A stretch of DNA of 64,000 bases, from assembly GCA_036924085.1 (NCBI GenBank), contig JAVGWX010000018.1, positions 26,114,563-26,178,562 of the forward strand, read 5' to 3'. The notes beneath the pieces are model-generated. The model saw nothing but the letters and a program-made list of their open reading frames with translations, had not been told where the DNA came from and did not search any database. Positions 1 to 9,957 of this stretch are shown here, piece by piece. How positions within the stretch are numbered: position 1 is the first letter of the stretch; every line of letters starts with the position of its first letter. Source of the DNA: Ariolimax columbianus. Lineage: Eukaryota > Mollusca > Gastropoda > Stylommatophora > Arionidae. Both the position numbers and the translations under genes were made by a program.

Positions 1-2082
1 CTGCTCGAGTGTCACCTTTTTGCTCATCTGCCCTTGTACTTGGACTCTGGCCGTTCTTTGTTTGAGGTAGTGGTTGATCCACTTGTACATCTTCCCACAA
101 ACATCACTTCTTCTTAGCTTGACTCTAAGTCCATCCTTCCAGACTTTGTCAAATGCCTTTTCCAGATCCACCCAAACAGCTACTGTGTGTTTCTGTGCCT
201 GGTAGGCATCTTCTATCTCCTGGGCTATGAGGATGACCTGGTCCTCAGTGGATCTGTGCTGTCTAAAGCCGGCTTGCTGTGGAATTAGTATTCGTTTTTC
301 TTCCAGATGCCACATCAGTCTGGTGTTTATCATCCGTTCCATCAGCTTGCCGACACAGCTCAGTAGGCTTATGGGCCTGTATCCATTCGGATCTGTTTTG
401 TCCTTTCCTGTTTTTGGTACTGGTACCAGTATTGCATCTTTCCATGCCTGGGGTACAATACCCCTTTTCCAGCTTTGGTTCAGGACTGATAGTAGTTTTT
501 CCATCGCTGTTTGGCCCAGCCCCATCAGCATTTCGTTTGTTATCCCGTCTTTTCCGGGAGATTTCCTTCTCTTTAGTGTTCTCATAGCCTCTTCCATTTC
601 GCGCATTGTTAGTTTGGCCATCATGTGCTCTTCAGGAGCCGTATTTTTGTTTTCGTGCCCCTTTAGCTCTTCGCTAATGTCTGTATGCTTATCTGCAGGG
701 ACCTCGATGTGGTTTGCTCTGGCATAGTGATCGACAAAGGCGTTTGCGGCTTTCTTACCTGTGATCAAGTTCTCGCCTTGCTTGATAGTAATTTGTTTAT
801 TTGACGGGGTTTCGTCGTTCATGGCTCTGACTAGCTTCCATAGCTTGTTCCCTTCTTTGTCCAGGTTTAAACTTTCCGTTTTATTTTTCCAATTTTCTCT
901 TGCTGTTTGCTTGAGAGTGTGTTTGTACTTCGCCGCGGCGGCTTTGAGGGCGATGTTTGCCTCCACGGATTTTTCTCGTTCTGCCATGTTTCTAGTATTT
1001 GTTACTGCATCTTCCACTTTCTGTAACTCATCATTCCAGTAGGGCTTATAGTTTTTCCTAGCTCCTCTTGGGATGGTTTCAGTGGCGGCTTGCATTATTG
1101 CCTTGCTTAGGCTCTCTACCATGGGCTTCATTTTGGTGTTTCGTGTGTTGATGGTTTCACACAGCCCATCTGTCAGGATTGCAAATCTGTCCCAGTCGGC
1201 TCGTTTGTAATTCCAACGTGGGAGCGGTTTTGTTTCCTGTGGGCCTACTTCCATGTCAATGGTTAGCCTGATCGGCCTGTGGTCGCTACCTGCCAGTTGG
1301 TTTAGCACCTGGCGGTCTATTTTATAGTGTATGTCCTGTGTGGAGAAGGCCAAATCTGGAGTTGAGGTGGTATGCCATGTTCTTGAATAGAAGCTAGGGC
1401 TATCCTCCGGCCTATTGATTAGGGAGAGATTTGCATCTATCTCCCAATCTTCCACTTCGTCACCTCTGCTGTCTGTGTCAGAGTATCCCCATCTCTCCGA
1501 GTGGCTGTTGAAATCTCCAACCACTATGCAGTTGGAGTCTCTGACCTCCATACTCGAGAGCGATAGGTCTCTGTTTGGTGGTCCGTACAGATTGAAAATG
1601 CGGAGCTTCGTCTCTTGAGCCATTATGTCAACTCCTACAATTTCTGCTTGTCCGGTGTGATTGACAGGTACCGCGCTACTCGGTATGCTGTTTCTGGTCA
1701 GTATCAGGACCCCTCCTTTGTGGCCTTCTCTATCTAGACGGAAAGTCTGGTATCCTCTGATTGAGAATTTATGGTTTTTGTTGAGGTGCGTTTCCTGGAT
1801 ACATGCCACGTCAATCTTACCTTCATGCAGGTGATGTGTTAGGGAAAGTTTTTTGTTAATGACTCCCTCCGCATTCCACTGTAATATTCTGAGGGTCTTG
1901 AGGTTTTGGCCAATAGTCGTTTCCCCATAGCCATGTGCCTTGACTCCACGACACATGGGTGGGTGACCACCAGTAGTCAAGGGTGGGCCCCTTCGAGGCG
2001 TGGGGCCCGGCGCTATCGCTGCCTGGCGGGTCTCCTCAGGATGAGCGCCATACGTTTTTCGAATAGGTTGTGCTGCCATCAT
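1..2082 (-). CDS. LINE endonuclease-reverse transcriptase, 3'-partial, uninterrupted for 694 codons
   Basis: I translated the minus strand from the tandem ATG codons at 2082/2079 and found no stop before base 1. Residues ~1-80 are Pro/Gly/Arg-rich. The APE endonuclease follows: ILQWNAEG (~76), IQETHL (~95), GDFNSHSERWGYSD (~189), and AGSDHRPIRL (~264), which holds the catalytic SDH. A linker leads to the reverse transcriptase: RRKSPGKDGI, ISLLSCVGKLMERM, QQAGFRQHRSTEDQV, and DLEKAFDKVW (~639) with the first catalytic Asp. The YADD motif and any RNase H lie beyond the edge. The protein nicks target DNA and copies element RNA into it. Lack of decay suggests a young insertion. Clade (I/Nimb/Ingi-like) is inferred from motif wording. 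Confidence 0.88.
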   Translation of the reverse strand, partial: MMAAQPIRKTYGAHPEETRQAAIAPGPTPRRGPPLTTGGHPPMCRGVKAHGYGETTIGQNLKTLRILQWNAEGVINKKLSLTHHLHEGKIDVACIQETHLNKNHKFSIRGYQTFRLDREGHKGGVLILTRNSIPSSAVPVNHTGQAEIVGVDIMAQETKLRIFNLYGPPNRDLSLSSMEVRDSNCIVVGDFNSHSERWGYSDTDSRGDEVEDWEIDANLSLINRPEDSPSFYSRTWHTTSTPDLAFSTQDIHYKIDRQVLNQLAGSDHRPIRLTIDMEVGPQETKPLPRWNYKRADWDRFAILTDGLCETINTRNTKMKPMVESLSKAIMQAATETIPRGARKNYKPYWNDELQKVEDAVTNTRNMAEREKSVEANIALKAAAAKYKHTLKQTARENWKNKTESLNLDKEGNKLWKLVRAMNDETPSNKQITIKQGENLITGKKAANAFVDHYARANHIEVPADKHTDISEELKGHENKNTAPEEHMMAKLTMREMEEAMRTLKRRKSPGKDGITNEMLMGLGQTAMEKLLSVLNQSWKRGIVPQAWKDAILVPVPKTGKDKTDPNGYRPISLLSCVGKLMERMINTRLMWHLEEKRILIPQQAGFRQHRSTEDQVILIAQEIEDAYQAQKHTVAVWVDLEKAFDKVWKDGLRVKLRRSDVCGKMYKWINHYLKQRTARVQVQGQMSKKVTLEQ

Positions 2083-2994
2083 ACTGTGATTTACGTTGCA
2101 CTGTTTTGTTAGGCTTGCGGCCCCGTGCATCCGATTTCAACAGGCGTTTCTGTAGGGATGCCCTCCTTAGCCTTTGGCTGTCCCCAGCCTATCTGCAAGG
2201 CAGCAGTTGTTTACGATCAGAGTTTTCTCTCCTATGGAAGTTGTCTTTCCAGACTATCGAGTCTTCACTACTCGTGTCTATAGGGTGCAATGATGGTACG
2301 TGATATATGAGATGGACTGGTTTACCCGGAAGAGAGGCAGTCCAGTGTGTCTGTATCCCAGGATCGTCACGTCCTGCCAGAAACGCAGCATTTGCATGTG
2401 AGTGGGGTATCTCTTTTTCCCTTTATTTTCTTGGCTTCTATGCAGGGATGGTACGCCTAGCATTCCCCGCCACCTGGGGTGTTGACACAGTGGGGCAGGT
2501 GTGCAATGTCCGCTGGTCTGCATCTCTTCTGCGTCCAGCATGATAGTTATGGCTGATAACGTACAGAGGTAGATATCGTAACCGGAGTGCATTTAGCCAG
2601 AGGACAAGCCTGGTAATGTCACAGAGATGTTGATCGCCTGGTGTGCGGACAACTCTCTTGGTCAGTGGTTGAGTCTTGACAGTTCACAGTGTGGTGGCTG
2701 CTCTACTGTTTTCGACACCCCGACCAGGTTCTAAGTCTTTGGTTGGTGTTTTTCGCACCCCATCGCCGTATAGGGTGAGTATCAAGCAGTTTTCCGCCCG
2801 CTTTGATTTGCGGGCGGCAAGGACCTCTTACTGTGGCTCTACCTGATAGGGCTGGGGCGCAAGCCCCAGGTCCCGAGCATGTAGGAGCCTCCCATTGCAG
2901 TGGTGCTGAGATTTTGGGCGGGATTGCGGCTTTCAAGGGTTCGGCCGTAATCCCCCACATGGTAGCCTCGCGCCCTTGGCTTATCAGCCTGGTA
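2083..2994 (-). other. 5' UTR of the 18S-inserted LINE
   Basis: This lies between the last junction repeat and the first ATG. The part 2091-2420 is repeated in a 388-bp element at 51017-51404, and its 3' portion holds the shared SINE motif (TGTTGAAATCGGATG, ~2128-2142). The GC-rich part 2750-3000 has overlapping short minus frames that match nothing I recognise. A vestigial first ORF is possible but not supported. Confidence 0.55.
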
Positions 2995-3685
2995 CGTGAA
3001 CCAAAGTGTCTGCGGCTCCTCTCGATTTGAGCTGGTTTTCCGTAGCAACGCCCTGTCATTTGTAGGGTAAAACTGACCTGTCTTCAGATCTATTTCCAGC
3101 ACCCGTTCACTATTTGGTCAGACGAATTTATTGAGGGCTTTTGTTTGTCAATGACCAGGTATTTGAAATCTGCGGAGTTAAACACGATTTCCGTAGCGTT
3201 CTTTCATTTGAGCTGACTTGTCGTCCGTGAGTCTAATACCAGCGTACGTTCATTATTAGACCCAAACGGCAGTGCTCTCAATTTGTCAGTTGTTCTACAG
3301 TATTGGCGTGTTCAGTCAAAATTAAGCCGCAGGTTCCACACCTGGTGGTGCCCTTCCGTCAATTCCCTTAGCGAGACAATCAAGTTTCTTAAAGGGTAGC
3401 CCCAAAGATTTTCGAGGGTCTAATTCCAGCACATGTTCTCTATTAGACCCCACTAAGGTGTACTTTTTGATAGTCATTCTGCAGTATTGGCGTGGTAAGT
3501 TAACTTAGGTATCAGGCTCCACTCCTGATAGCGCTCTTCCGTCAATTCCTTTATCAAACACTGGATGCAGACAAAACCGAGCCACAGGGGACATAACCCC
3601 AGATTTCTGGGGGTCTAAGTCCAGCACCAGTTCCATATTAGACTCCAGAAGAGTGGACTCGGCATGTCAATCATTTCAGTGTTGG
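2995..3685 (-). repeat. Four ~190-bp junction repeats, each LINE leader plus 18S target flank
   Basis: Reading the minus strand away from 18S, units cover about 3685-3491, 3490-3307, 3306-3150 and 3149-2995. Units 1 and 2 start CCAA(C/T)ACTG, carry ~125 nt of non-rRNA sequence, then end in ~62 nt matching 18S just upstream of the insertion point (AAAGGAATTGACGGAAG to CTCAACACG). The 18S-like part is close to intact in unit 2, somewhat altered in unit 1 and barely recognisable in units 3-4. All units keep a GTCTAATA-GAAC-GCTGG block near their centre. Confidence 0.75.
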
Positions 3686-3709
3686 CCGTGTTGAGTCAAA
3701 TTAAGCCGC

Positions 3710-3758
<49 letters not shown>

Positions 3759-4925
3759 TTTGCAACCATACTTCCCCCGGAACCCAAACACTTTGGTTTC
3801 CCGGAAGCTGCCCGCAGAGTCATCGAAGCAACTCCTGCGGATCGCTAGTCGGCATCGTTTATGGTCAGAACTACGACGGTATCTGATCGTCTTCGCGCCT
3901 CTGACTTTCGTTCTTGATTAATGAAAACATTCTTGACAAATGCTTTCGCAGTAGCTCGTCTTGCGGCGATCCAAGAATTTCACCTCTAACGCCGCAATAC
4001 GAATGCCCCCGTTTGTCCCTGTTAATCATTACCTCCAGTTCCGAAAACCAACAAAATAGAACCGAGGTCCTATTCCATTATTCCATGCACCATTATTCAG
4101 GCAGCCGAGGCCTGCTTTGAACACTCTAATTTTTTCAAAGTAAACGCGCCGGCCACCCAGGACGCTCAGCGAAGAGCACCCGTGGGAGAGAGCCGGCAGA
4201 CGGTAGGGCAGGAGACAACGGGCAGTGAACCGGCGCGAGCCGGACCGCCCGCCTGCGCCTGAGATCCAACTACGAGCTTTTTAACTGCAACAACTTTAAT
4301 ATACGCTATTGGAGCTGGAATTACCGCGGCTGCTGGCACCAGACTTGCCCTCCAATAGATCCTCGTTAAAGGGTTTAAAGTGTACTCATTCCAATTACGG
4401 GGCCTCGAAAGAGTCCCGTATTGTTATTTTTCGTCACTACCTCCCCGTGCCGGGAGTGGGTAAGTTGCGCGCCTGCTGCCTTCCTTGGATGTGGTAGCCG
4501 TTTCTCATGCTCCCTCTCCGGAATCGAACCCTGATTCCCCGTTACCCGTTACAAACATGGTAGGCATGTCACGTACCATCGACATTTGATAGGGCAGACA
4601 TTTGAAAGATGCGTCGCCGGCACATGAGGCCATGCGATCAGCACAAAGTTATCCAGAGTCACCAGTGGGGACGCCGCAACCCCGCGAGGGGAAACGACGA
4701 TTGGTTTTGAACTAATAAAAGCGCTCTTTCCGCGAGGGTCGGAGCTTGGTAAGCATGTATTAGCTCTAGAATTGCCACAGTTATCCAAGTAGGATCGTGT
4801 CATCTAAGGAACCTCGACTGATTTAATGAGCCATTCGCGGTTTCACCGTGAGACAGTGTGAACTTAGACATGCATGGCTTAATCTTTGAGACAAGCATAT
4901 GACTACTGGCAGGATCAACCAGATA
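3686..4925 (-). rRNA. 18S ribosomal RNA gene, 5' 1240 nt (3'-truncated by LINE insertion)
   Basis: The minus strand starts TATCTGGTTGATCCTGCCAG at 4925 and runs through recognisable landmarks: GCCATGCATGTCTAAG, GCAGCCGCGGTAATTCCAGC (~4330), GAGGTGAAATTCTTGG (~3980), GCTGAAACTTAAAGGAATTG (~3755) and TTTGACTCAACACGG (~3690). Variable region V4 (~4140-4270) is GC-rich and moderately long. The gene then breaks into the junction repeats. The terminal TAT differs from the usual TAC, and GTTCACAC replaces the common GTACACAC. It could be an insertion-inactivated unit of a real array or an orphan copy; no 5.8S or 28S is visible. Confidence 0.96.
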
Positions 4926-5542
4926 TCTGTCGGAGACGTACTGTGTACAGCACACACCGGTCGGCGGAGGAAGGGTGTGTTTTTGTAAAAGGCCTCGCTG
5001 GGACGACGGCCGCAGGGACCGACCGACTGACGGGACGGTTTGTTCCACCCGTCCCTCACTCCGTCGACCTAGGACCGCCTGACAGGGGCCTCCCACACGC
5101 ACCAGACGACCGACCGACCGGGCTCGCTCGAGGAGGGATGGCAGCGCTCTGTGCAGAACGGATCCCAACGACCTCGGCGATGAATTTCACTGGGACTGGA
5201 GACAATTTGGCCTGCCGGCCTGCCCTCGAGGCAACGATTCCTGCTTTCCATTTGCCGGTCACAAGCTCTTTGCGAGAGTCGGACCACCAGCGAGACGTAC
5301 TGTCGAGCTCTGCTATAAGCCTTAGATAAATCACCACGGACGGACCACGTTTCCTGATACGGACCAGACTAGCACACCTCGGTGGAGGAGCCACTACCAC
5401 AAACCGCACCCAATTCGCACTACGGGGAAAGGCAGGCGAGCGTTTTCCGCAAGCCCGCGCTATCGCTCCGCCTGGCGGGACTGAGATCGCTTTACGAACA
5501 CTGGTTGAAATTGAGTCGCTGCGGCGAGACAACTACCCCAGA
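4926..5542 (-). other. Probable 5' external transcribed spacer upstream of 18S
   Basis: This GC-rich stretch abuts the 18S 5' end and carries short GACC/GACG runs (~5020-5120). It has no coding potential I trust, and overlapping ORFs on both strands look like base-composition artefacts. It ends where a dispersed SINE-like repeat begins at ~5543. No Pol I promoter can be recognised from sequence alone. Confidence 0.6.
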
Positions 5543-5830
5543 TATACTGACCAAGGCTCTCACCTGACCTTCTCGTTGGTCGTCCTGGAAACAGACTGTT
5601 CTCCAGGACAACATTCTGACTAACAAGGTGAGGTTCGACGTGATCCCCGTAGTAGTGAGCGACACGCAGATGAGGCCAAGCATGGCACAATAGCCTGGAG
5701 GACCCTGGTCCACCTTCATCAGCACGCTCGGGTGTGAGGATAGCTTCTGCAACCCGTCACTAAATGTCCTTTTCAGAGCGCACATAAGAGTAACCTACTC
5801 ATTGTGGGCATTCGCAAACAACAGCAACCA
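5543..5830 (+). mobile_element. SINE-like repeat family X, 5'-truncated copy
   Basis: It matches the other X copies from the internal ATACTGACCAAG block to the CTCATTGTGGGCATTC end and a CAA-rich tail (CAAACAACAGCAACC). The first ~60 nt of full copies are missing. It sits at the outer edge of the rDNA spacer. Confidence 0.75.
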
Positions 5831-5847
5831 GTTGAAGAGAAGAGGGC

Positions 5848-6140
5848 AGGTGGTGATCTTCAGACTCCGCACAGGCCACAACAAACTGAGGTACCATCTA
5901 TTTAACAAACTAAAAATAGGTGCTACTGACGAATGCACCTGTGGTACAGGGAAAATGACCCCTGAATATCTTAATATCTAATTGCCCAACATGCGAGGAC
6001 CAGAGAAAGCACATGTGGCCATCACCAGTGCCAACACTAGACAAGCTCTATGGCAGTGTCGAGAGCCTCATGATGACCGCCACTTTCTTCGAACAAATTC
6101 AAGTTGACGCCTGACAGCGTACGAAGAAGAAGAAGAAAGA
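5848..6140 (+). mobile_element. 3' end of an I/Nimb-like LINE (RNase H tail region), decayed
   Basis: The conceptual frame reads RLRTGHNKLRYHLFNKLKIG then CTCGTGKMTPEYL, very close to the C-terminus of the element at 16171-17435. It is broken by a stop and frameshifts. It ends GCGTACGAAGAAGAAGAAG at ~6110-6138, the same GAA-repeat tail as that element. 5'-truncated. Confidence 0.75.
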
Positions 6141-6204
6141 AACTCTTTCCCATGCCAAAATTCCAGCCGCCGCCAAGGTCATACCAAGGCATTCCTGGAT
6201 ATCT

Positions 6205-6485
6205 TGGTACAAAACACACACATACACACACTAAAACAGATAAACACGCATAAATAAACACATATACACACACAACCCCAAACAAACAAGTACACATAAA
6301 CGCATTCAAAAAACACACACAAACCCAACCAAACAATTGCACACATATAAGCACAAACATACACAAAACAAAACAAACACACGTACATAAACAGACACAC
6401 AAACCCAGACAAACAAATACACACACATACAAACACAAACTTAAACACACGTACACAGACAAACACACACACGCACATATATATG
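6205..6485. repeat. CA-rich simple sequence
   Basis: The plus strand is almost entirely A and C in irregular ACAC/AAAC runs, ending in ATATATATGTGTATGTGTG. The minus frame across it reads Cys/Val/Phe-rich low-complexity peptide and is not treated as a gene. Confidence 0.8.
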
Positions 6486-6639
6486 TGTATGTGTGTGCTG
6501 TTATTGTTGGTCGACACTATACGTATGTGTTGAGCACTTGACTCTTGGCTGGTTTTTATCTGGTAGCGTGTTGTGGTGGTACTTCTTATAATCCAGGGGG
6601 CACTGAAGAACGAGCTCTCCTGATTGGTGAAAGACTTCT

Positions 6640-6712
6640 CAGTATGATCCCCACTACGGGGATCACAGTGTGGTCCCCACCTCGTTGGACAGACTGATGT
6701 AACACAGCCTAT
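6640..6712 (-). mobile_element. Short relic of family X
   Basis: TACGGGGATCACAG followed by TCCCCACCTCGTTGGACAG matches the centre of X in antisense. The rest of 6486-7034 holds nothing I recognise. Confidence 0.45.
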
Positions 6713-7084
6713 ATGCAGACTAGAACAGAAGCTGATTAACATTCCATTTACTTTCATTATTAAAGAAAAAAATTTAGGAACGGAGGGGAGATTTTGAGGG
6801 GGATGAGTGGGGGAAGCTGTGACGAAGTGTGAAAAATAGAGGGTTGGAATTGTGAAGAAACAAATGCATGACGTTATATACAAACGACCTCTAATATTCA
6901 AAACAGTTAGCATAATAGACGTCTTTGAATTATTAAGTTTTGATCGCTTTTGAGTGCCTTCTTCCATTTTAGGAACATCAGAGACGTAACGTAGTTCAAG
7001 TACCGTGTAATATCATCATTTCTTTTGTTAACTTTAATAATATATATATGCTGTTGCTATTGGCTACGCCTATATATTCGTGCG

Positions 7085-7280
<196 letters not shown>

Positions 7281-7288
7281 CGTAACGT

Positions 7289-7560
7289 ATGCTTTCCATA
7301 TTTTCCCCTAATATTCTGAGTCGCCTTCTTGAGTTCCGATTACGAGGTCCCGCACATATTCCATCGTTATTCACAAGGTGTTTCTTGGTTTCCCTAGTCG
7401 CCCGTTTCTACGTGCGTGCCAATCCAGGACATGTTAAGTTATACTGGCGGGCTTTCTCTGGGAGTGTGTTCTGTCCATCTATACTTTATCTCTCCAATTT
7501 CCTGCTGTATTGGCTGTTACCGTGTTGTTTCTCCCAGATTCGTGTTTGCCTCTGGTCATC
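7289..7560 (-). mobile_element. Dispersed repeat, probable LINE relic in antisense
   Basis: The sequence around CAATTTCCTGCTGTATTGG and the preceding GAGTGTGTTCTGTCCATC recurs at 35565-35880 and, more weakly, near 52740-52830. The antisense frame is Arg/Lys-rich like LINE C-termini, but no diagnostic motif is left. Confidence 0.35.
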
Positions 7561-7829
7561 TTGTGTGAAGTGTGTAACGAAGACATCTGTTGATGAAGAC
7601 ATGTAACCTGTATGTAATAATCTTAGTTACATACCCTGCTTCTCGACCATATAGCAGAACCAACTTTACGTTCGTATTGAAGTCTAAAATTATTGTTTAC
7701 ATTGTTCCTTATTGGTCAAATTCTTGGTCTTGACGTTAATATATTGTTTATTTGTCTTCAATTTTTATGAATGTTACTTACCAGATGTATACAATTATGC
7801 ACATGTCGACTTGCAAGGAGGTTAAATCA

Positions 7830-8357
7830 CTTCCACATAGGTTGTCTGAGACGAATACTCCACATACGATGGCAAGACCGGTGTCACTGACATTGAGGTT
7901 AGTTATCTCGAGGGCTGACATGCCCAACATCCATGCACTGTTAGAATAGGCACGACTAGGATGGGCCGGACACCTCGTTCGTATGTTGGTCGAACGGCTC
8001 CCAAAGAAGCTCCTCTACGGCGAGCTGAGGAAGAGATGGAGCCCAAAGAAACGATTTAAAGACAATTTGAGGGATTCACTTAAATGTCGCCAGATAATTG
8101 TCACTACCTGGTAATGTCTTGAACAAAACAGACCTAACTGGAGAAGCGTAATCATGGCGGGCGTAGCTACCGGCGAAGACCACCGTGTTGTGAAAGCTCA
8201 GAGCAGACGCGAGACTCGGAAATCACGAACAACGGTAACAGCAACACATTCTACAGACCTCGTATACCCGTCATGCAACAGACGTTTTCGTGCTCGAATT
8301 GGCCTGTTTAGCAATATGCGCATCCATATCCATCAGGATAAGCGGTGGAATGGATGA
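7830..8357 (+). mobile_element. LINE C-terminal relic with zinc-finger-like tail
   Basis: Frames read VLSRADMPNIHALLE, then WAGHLVRMLVERLPKKLLYG, RWSPKKRFKDNLRDSLKC, and at 8262-8345 YPSCNRRFRARIGLFSNMRIHIH, a degenerate C2H2-type tail. This order (GHLVRM, KKRFKDNL, final zinc finger) is typical of endonuclease-reverse transcriptase LINEs common in invertebrates. Stops at ~7948 and ~8114 break it. Confidence 0.75.
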
Positions 8358-8359
8358 TG

Positions 8360-9355
8360 TCGCCAGTCCTATTCGACAACGATTAATTAAAGCTACGCAC
8401 TTCTTCAATTATCGGACCCTCTATTATATGGGATAACGTTGTTTATTGTTCATTCTCAACAACTTCGTTTTGCTCATTGATCTGCAATCATGTCATTGCT
8501 GCTTTAAATGTTTGTCTGTTCATCTTTCTCTGTTTATTATACCACTTATACAACAGCATACATATGCTTACTTACAAAGTGACTCCTCTTCTACCCTAGA
8601 GTGTAGAGGTTTGTCAGAAAGAGCGCCAGATCAGTCTGTCCGCTGTCTTCCTTTTGGTTTGGTTTCATTCTTGTTCACGTTCCCTTATAGGTAAAAAAAA
8701 AGGGAAAGGTCAGTCCCATAGCAACACTTGCCGTCAGGGATGAAGATCACTCTTCTTGTTACCTTATATACTGTCTTATGTCATGCCAGCGCACTTTTGG
8801 TAGTTATCTTGGTCTGGATAGTTGACTCTTTGCTTCCCATGACGGCCGTGATGCATGGTTTGTGTTTGATGATAAGAAAGTTCAGAAGTAAAATAGCTCT
8901 TAACAAATGTATGTGTCAAACTAGTTCTGTATTCTTGATTTACACAGTGAAGTGTGAGAAGTTAAGCCAATGATAATGCTATTCTCAGATGTTTAGTTGG
9001 CTGAATCCCCAAACTCACCTCTTTCTAGCAGCGAGGCATGATTGTCACCTCGAGGACTGAGACAAGTTTACTTTACTTACGTTAGTTAGTCGTTGAAACA
9101 TCTTCATTGCACGCGAAACAAGTCCACAAGCACTCCAATCTCATCGTCAGGGTCTCTGCTAGTATGTGATAAGTGACCGTTCTGGTTCAGTGCTGGCTCA
9201 CCAGCCGTCTTTGGATTCCCGTTTGGTGTTCATACCTGGTTTCATCCATAATTAAACCAGTCGGAGGCATAGTCTTCTTTTCGGCCGATTTAATTAGGGC
9301 GTTTAAGATATCGGTTCGGTCCATTGATCGTCTTCCCGCCACCCTTGCCCTGCTC
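8360..9355. other. No gene recognised
   Basis: AT-rich sequence. A segment near 8700-8760 (GTCCCATAGCAACACTTG) recurs near 37920-37960 as part of an unclassified dispersed repeat. Short ORFs here have no recognisable domain. Confidence 0.5.
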
Positions 9356-9360
9356 CCAAA

Positions 9361-9957
9361 ATTGGCTCACTCTGCTCAACTCTCATTTGGCTCACTCTGC
9401 TCAACTCTCATTTGGCTCACTCTGCTCAGTTCTCTCATTTGGCTCACTCTGCTCAGTTCTCTCATTTGACTCACTCTGCTCAGTTCTCTCATTTGGCTCA
9501 CTCTGCTCAACTCTCATTTGGCTCACTCTGCTCAACTCTCATTTGGCTCACTCTGCTCAGTTCTCTCATTTGGCTCACTCTGCTCAACTCTCATTTGGCT
9601 CACTCTGCTCAACTCTCATTTGGCTCACTCTGCTCAGTTCTCTCATTTGGCTCACTCTGCTCAACTCTCATTTGGCTCACTCTGCTCAGTTCTCTCATTT
9701 GGCTCACTCTGCTCAGTTCTCTCATTTGGCTCACTCTGCTCAGTTCTCTCATTTGGCTCACTCTGCTCAGTTCTCTCATTTGGCTCACTCTGCTCAACTC
9801 TCATTTGGCTCACTCTGCTCAACTCTCATTTGGCTCACTCTGCTCAGTTCTCTCATTTGGCTCACTCTGCTCAACTCTCATTTGGCTCACTCTGCTCAAC
9901 TCTCATTTGGCTCACTCTGCTCAATTCTCTCATTTGGCTCACTCTACTCAACTCTCG
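9361..9957. repeat. Minisatellite of 23 units in two length variants (25 and 27 bp)
   Basis: Every unit starts TTTGGCTCACTCTGCTCA and ends either ACTCTCA (25 bp, A) or GTTCTCTCA (27 bp, B). Left to right I read A A B B B A A B A A B A B B B B A A B A A B A, 12 A and 11 B. The plus-strand frames (LAHSAQ, GSLCS) and minus frame (RVSQMREL) are products of the repeat and not proposed as genes. Confidence 0.97.

Larger units (their letters stand above)
1..3685 (-). mobile_element. Non-LTR retrotransposon inserted in an 18S rRNA gene (5' part; continues past left edge)
   Basis: On the minus strand 18S rRNA sequence stops at base 3686, after the conserved AACTCAACACGG block. It is followed by four junction repeats (3685-2995), a 5' UTR-like stretch (2994-2083) and one long open frame coding for an APE-type endonuclease and reverse transcriptase. 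The 3' end and the 3' 18S junction lie outside the window. The frame resembles I/Nimb-type LINEs of the jockey superfamily. Insertion in 18S recalls the R7 and R8 rDNA-specific LINEs, but I cannot show site specificity from one copy. A shortened relative lies at 51017-51404 outside rDNA, which argues against strict target specificity for the whole family. Confidence 0.8.

Noticed and set aside
227..1042. Plus-strand ORFs of 60-166 codons
   Set aside because: They are antisense shadows of the LINE reverse-transcriptase frame, which is continuous on the minus strand.
3229..3646. Hammerhead or HDV-like ribozyme in the junction repeats
   Set aside because: No CUGANGA/GAAA core or HDV-type double pseudoknot could be laid out by eye; only a simple hairpin is supported.
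4309..5785. Overlapping ORFs across 18S rRNA and its spacer on both strands
   Set aside because: They lie in rRNA or GC-rich spacer sequence and have no domain. Composition explains the open frames.
6037..6967. Minus ORF of up to 262 codons, Cys/Val/Phe-rich
   Set aside because: Most of it is translation of a CA-rich simple tract.
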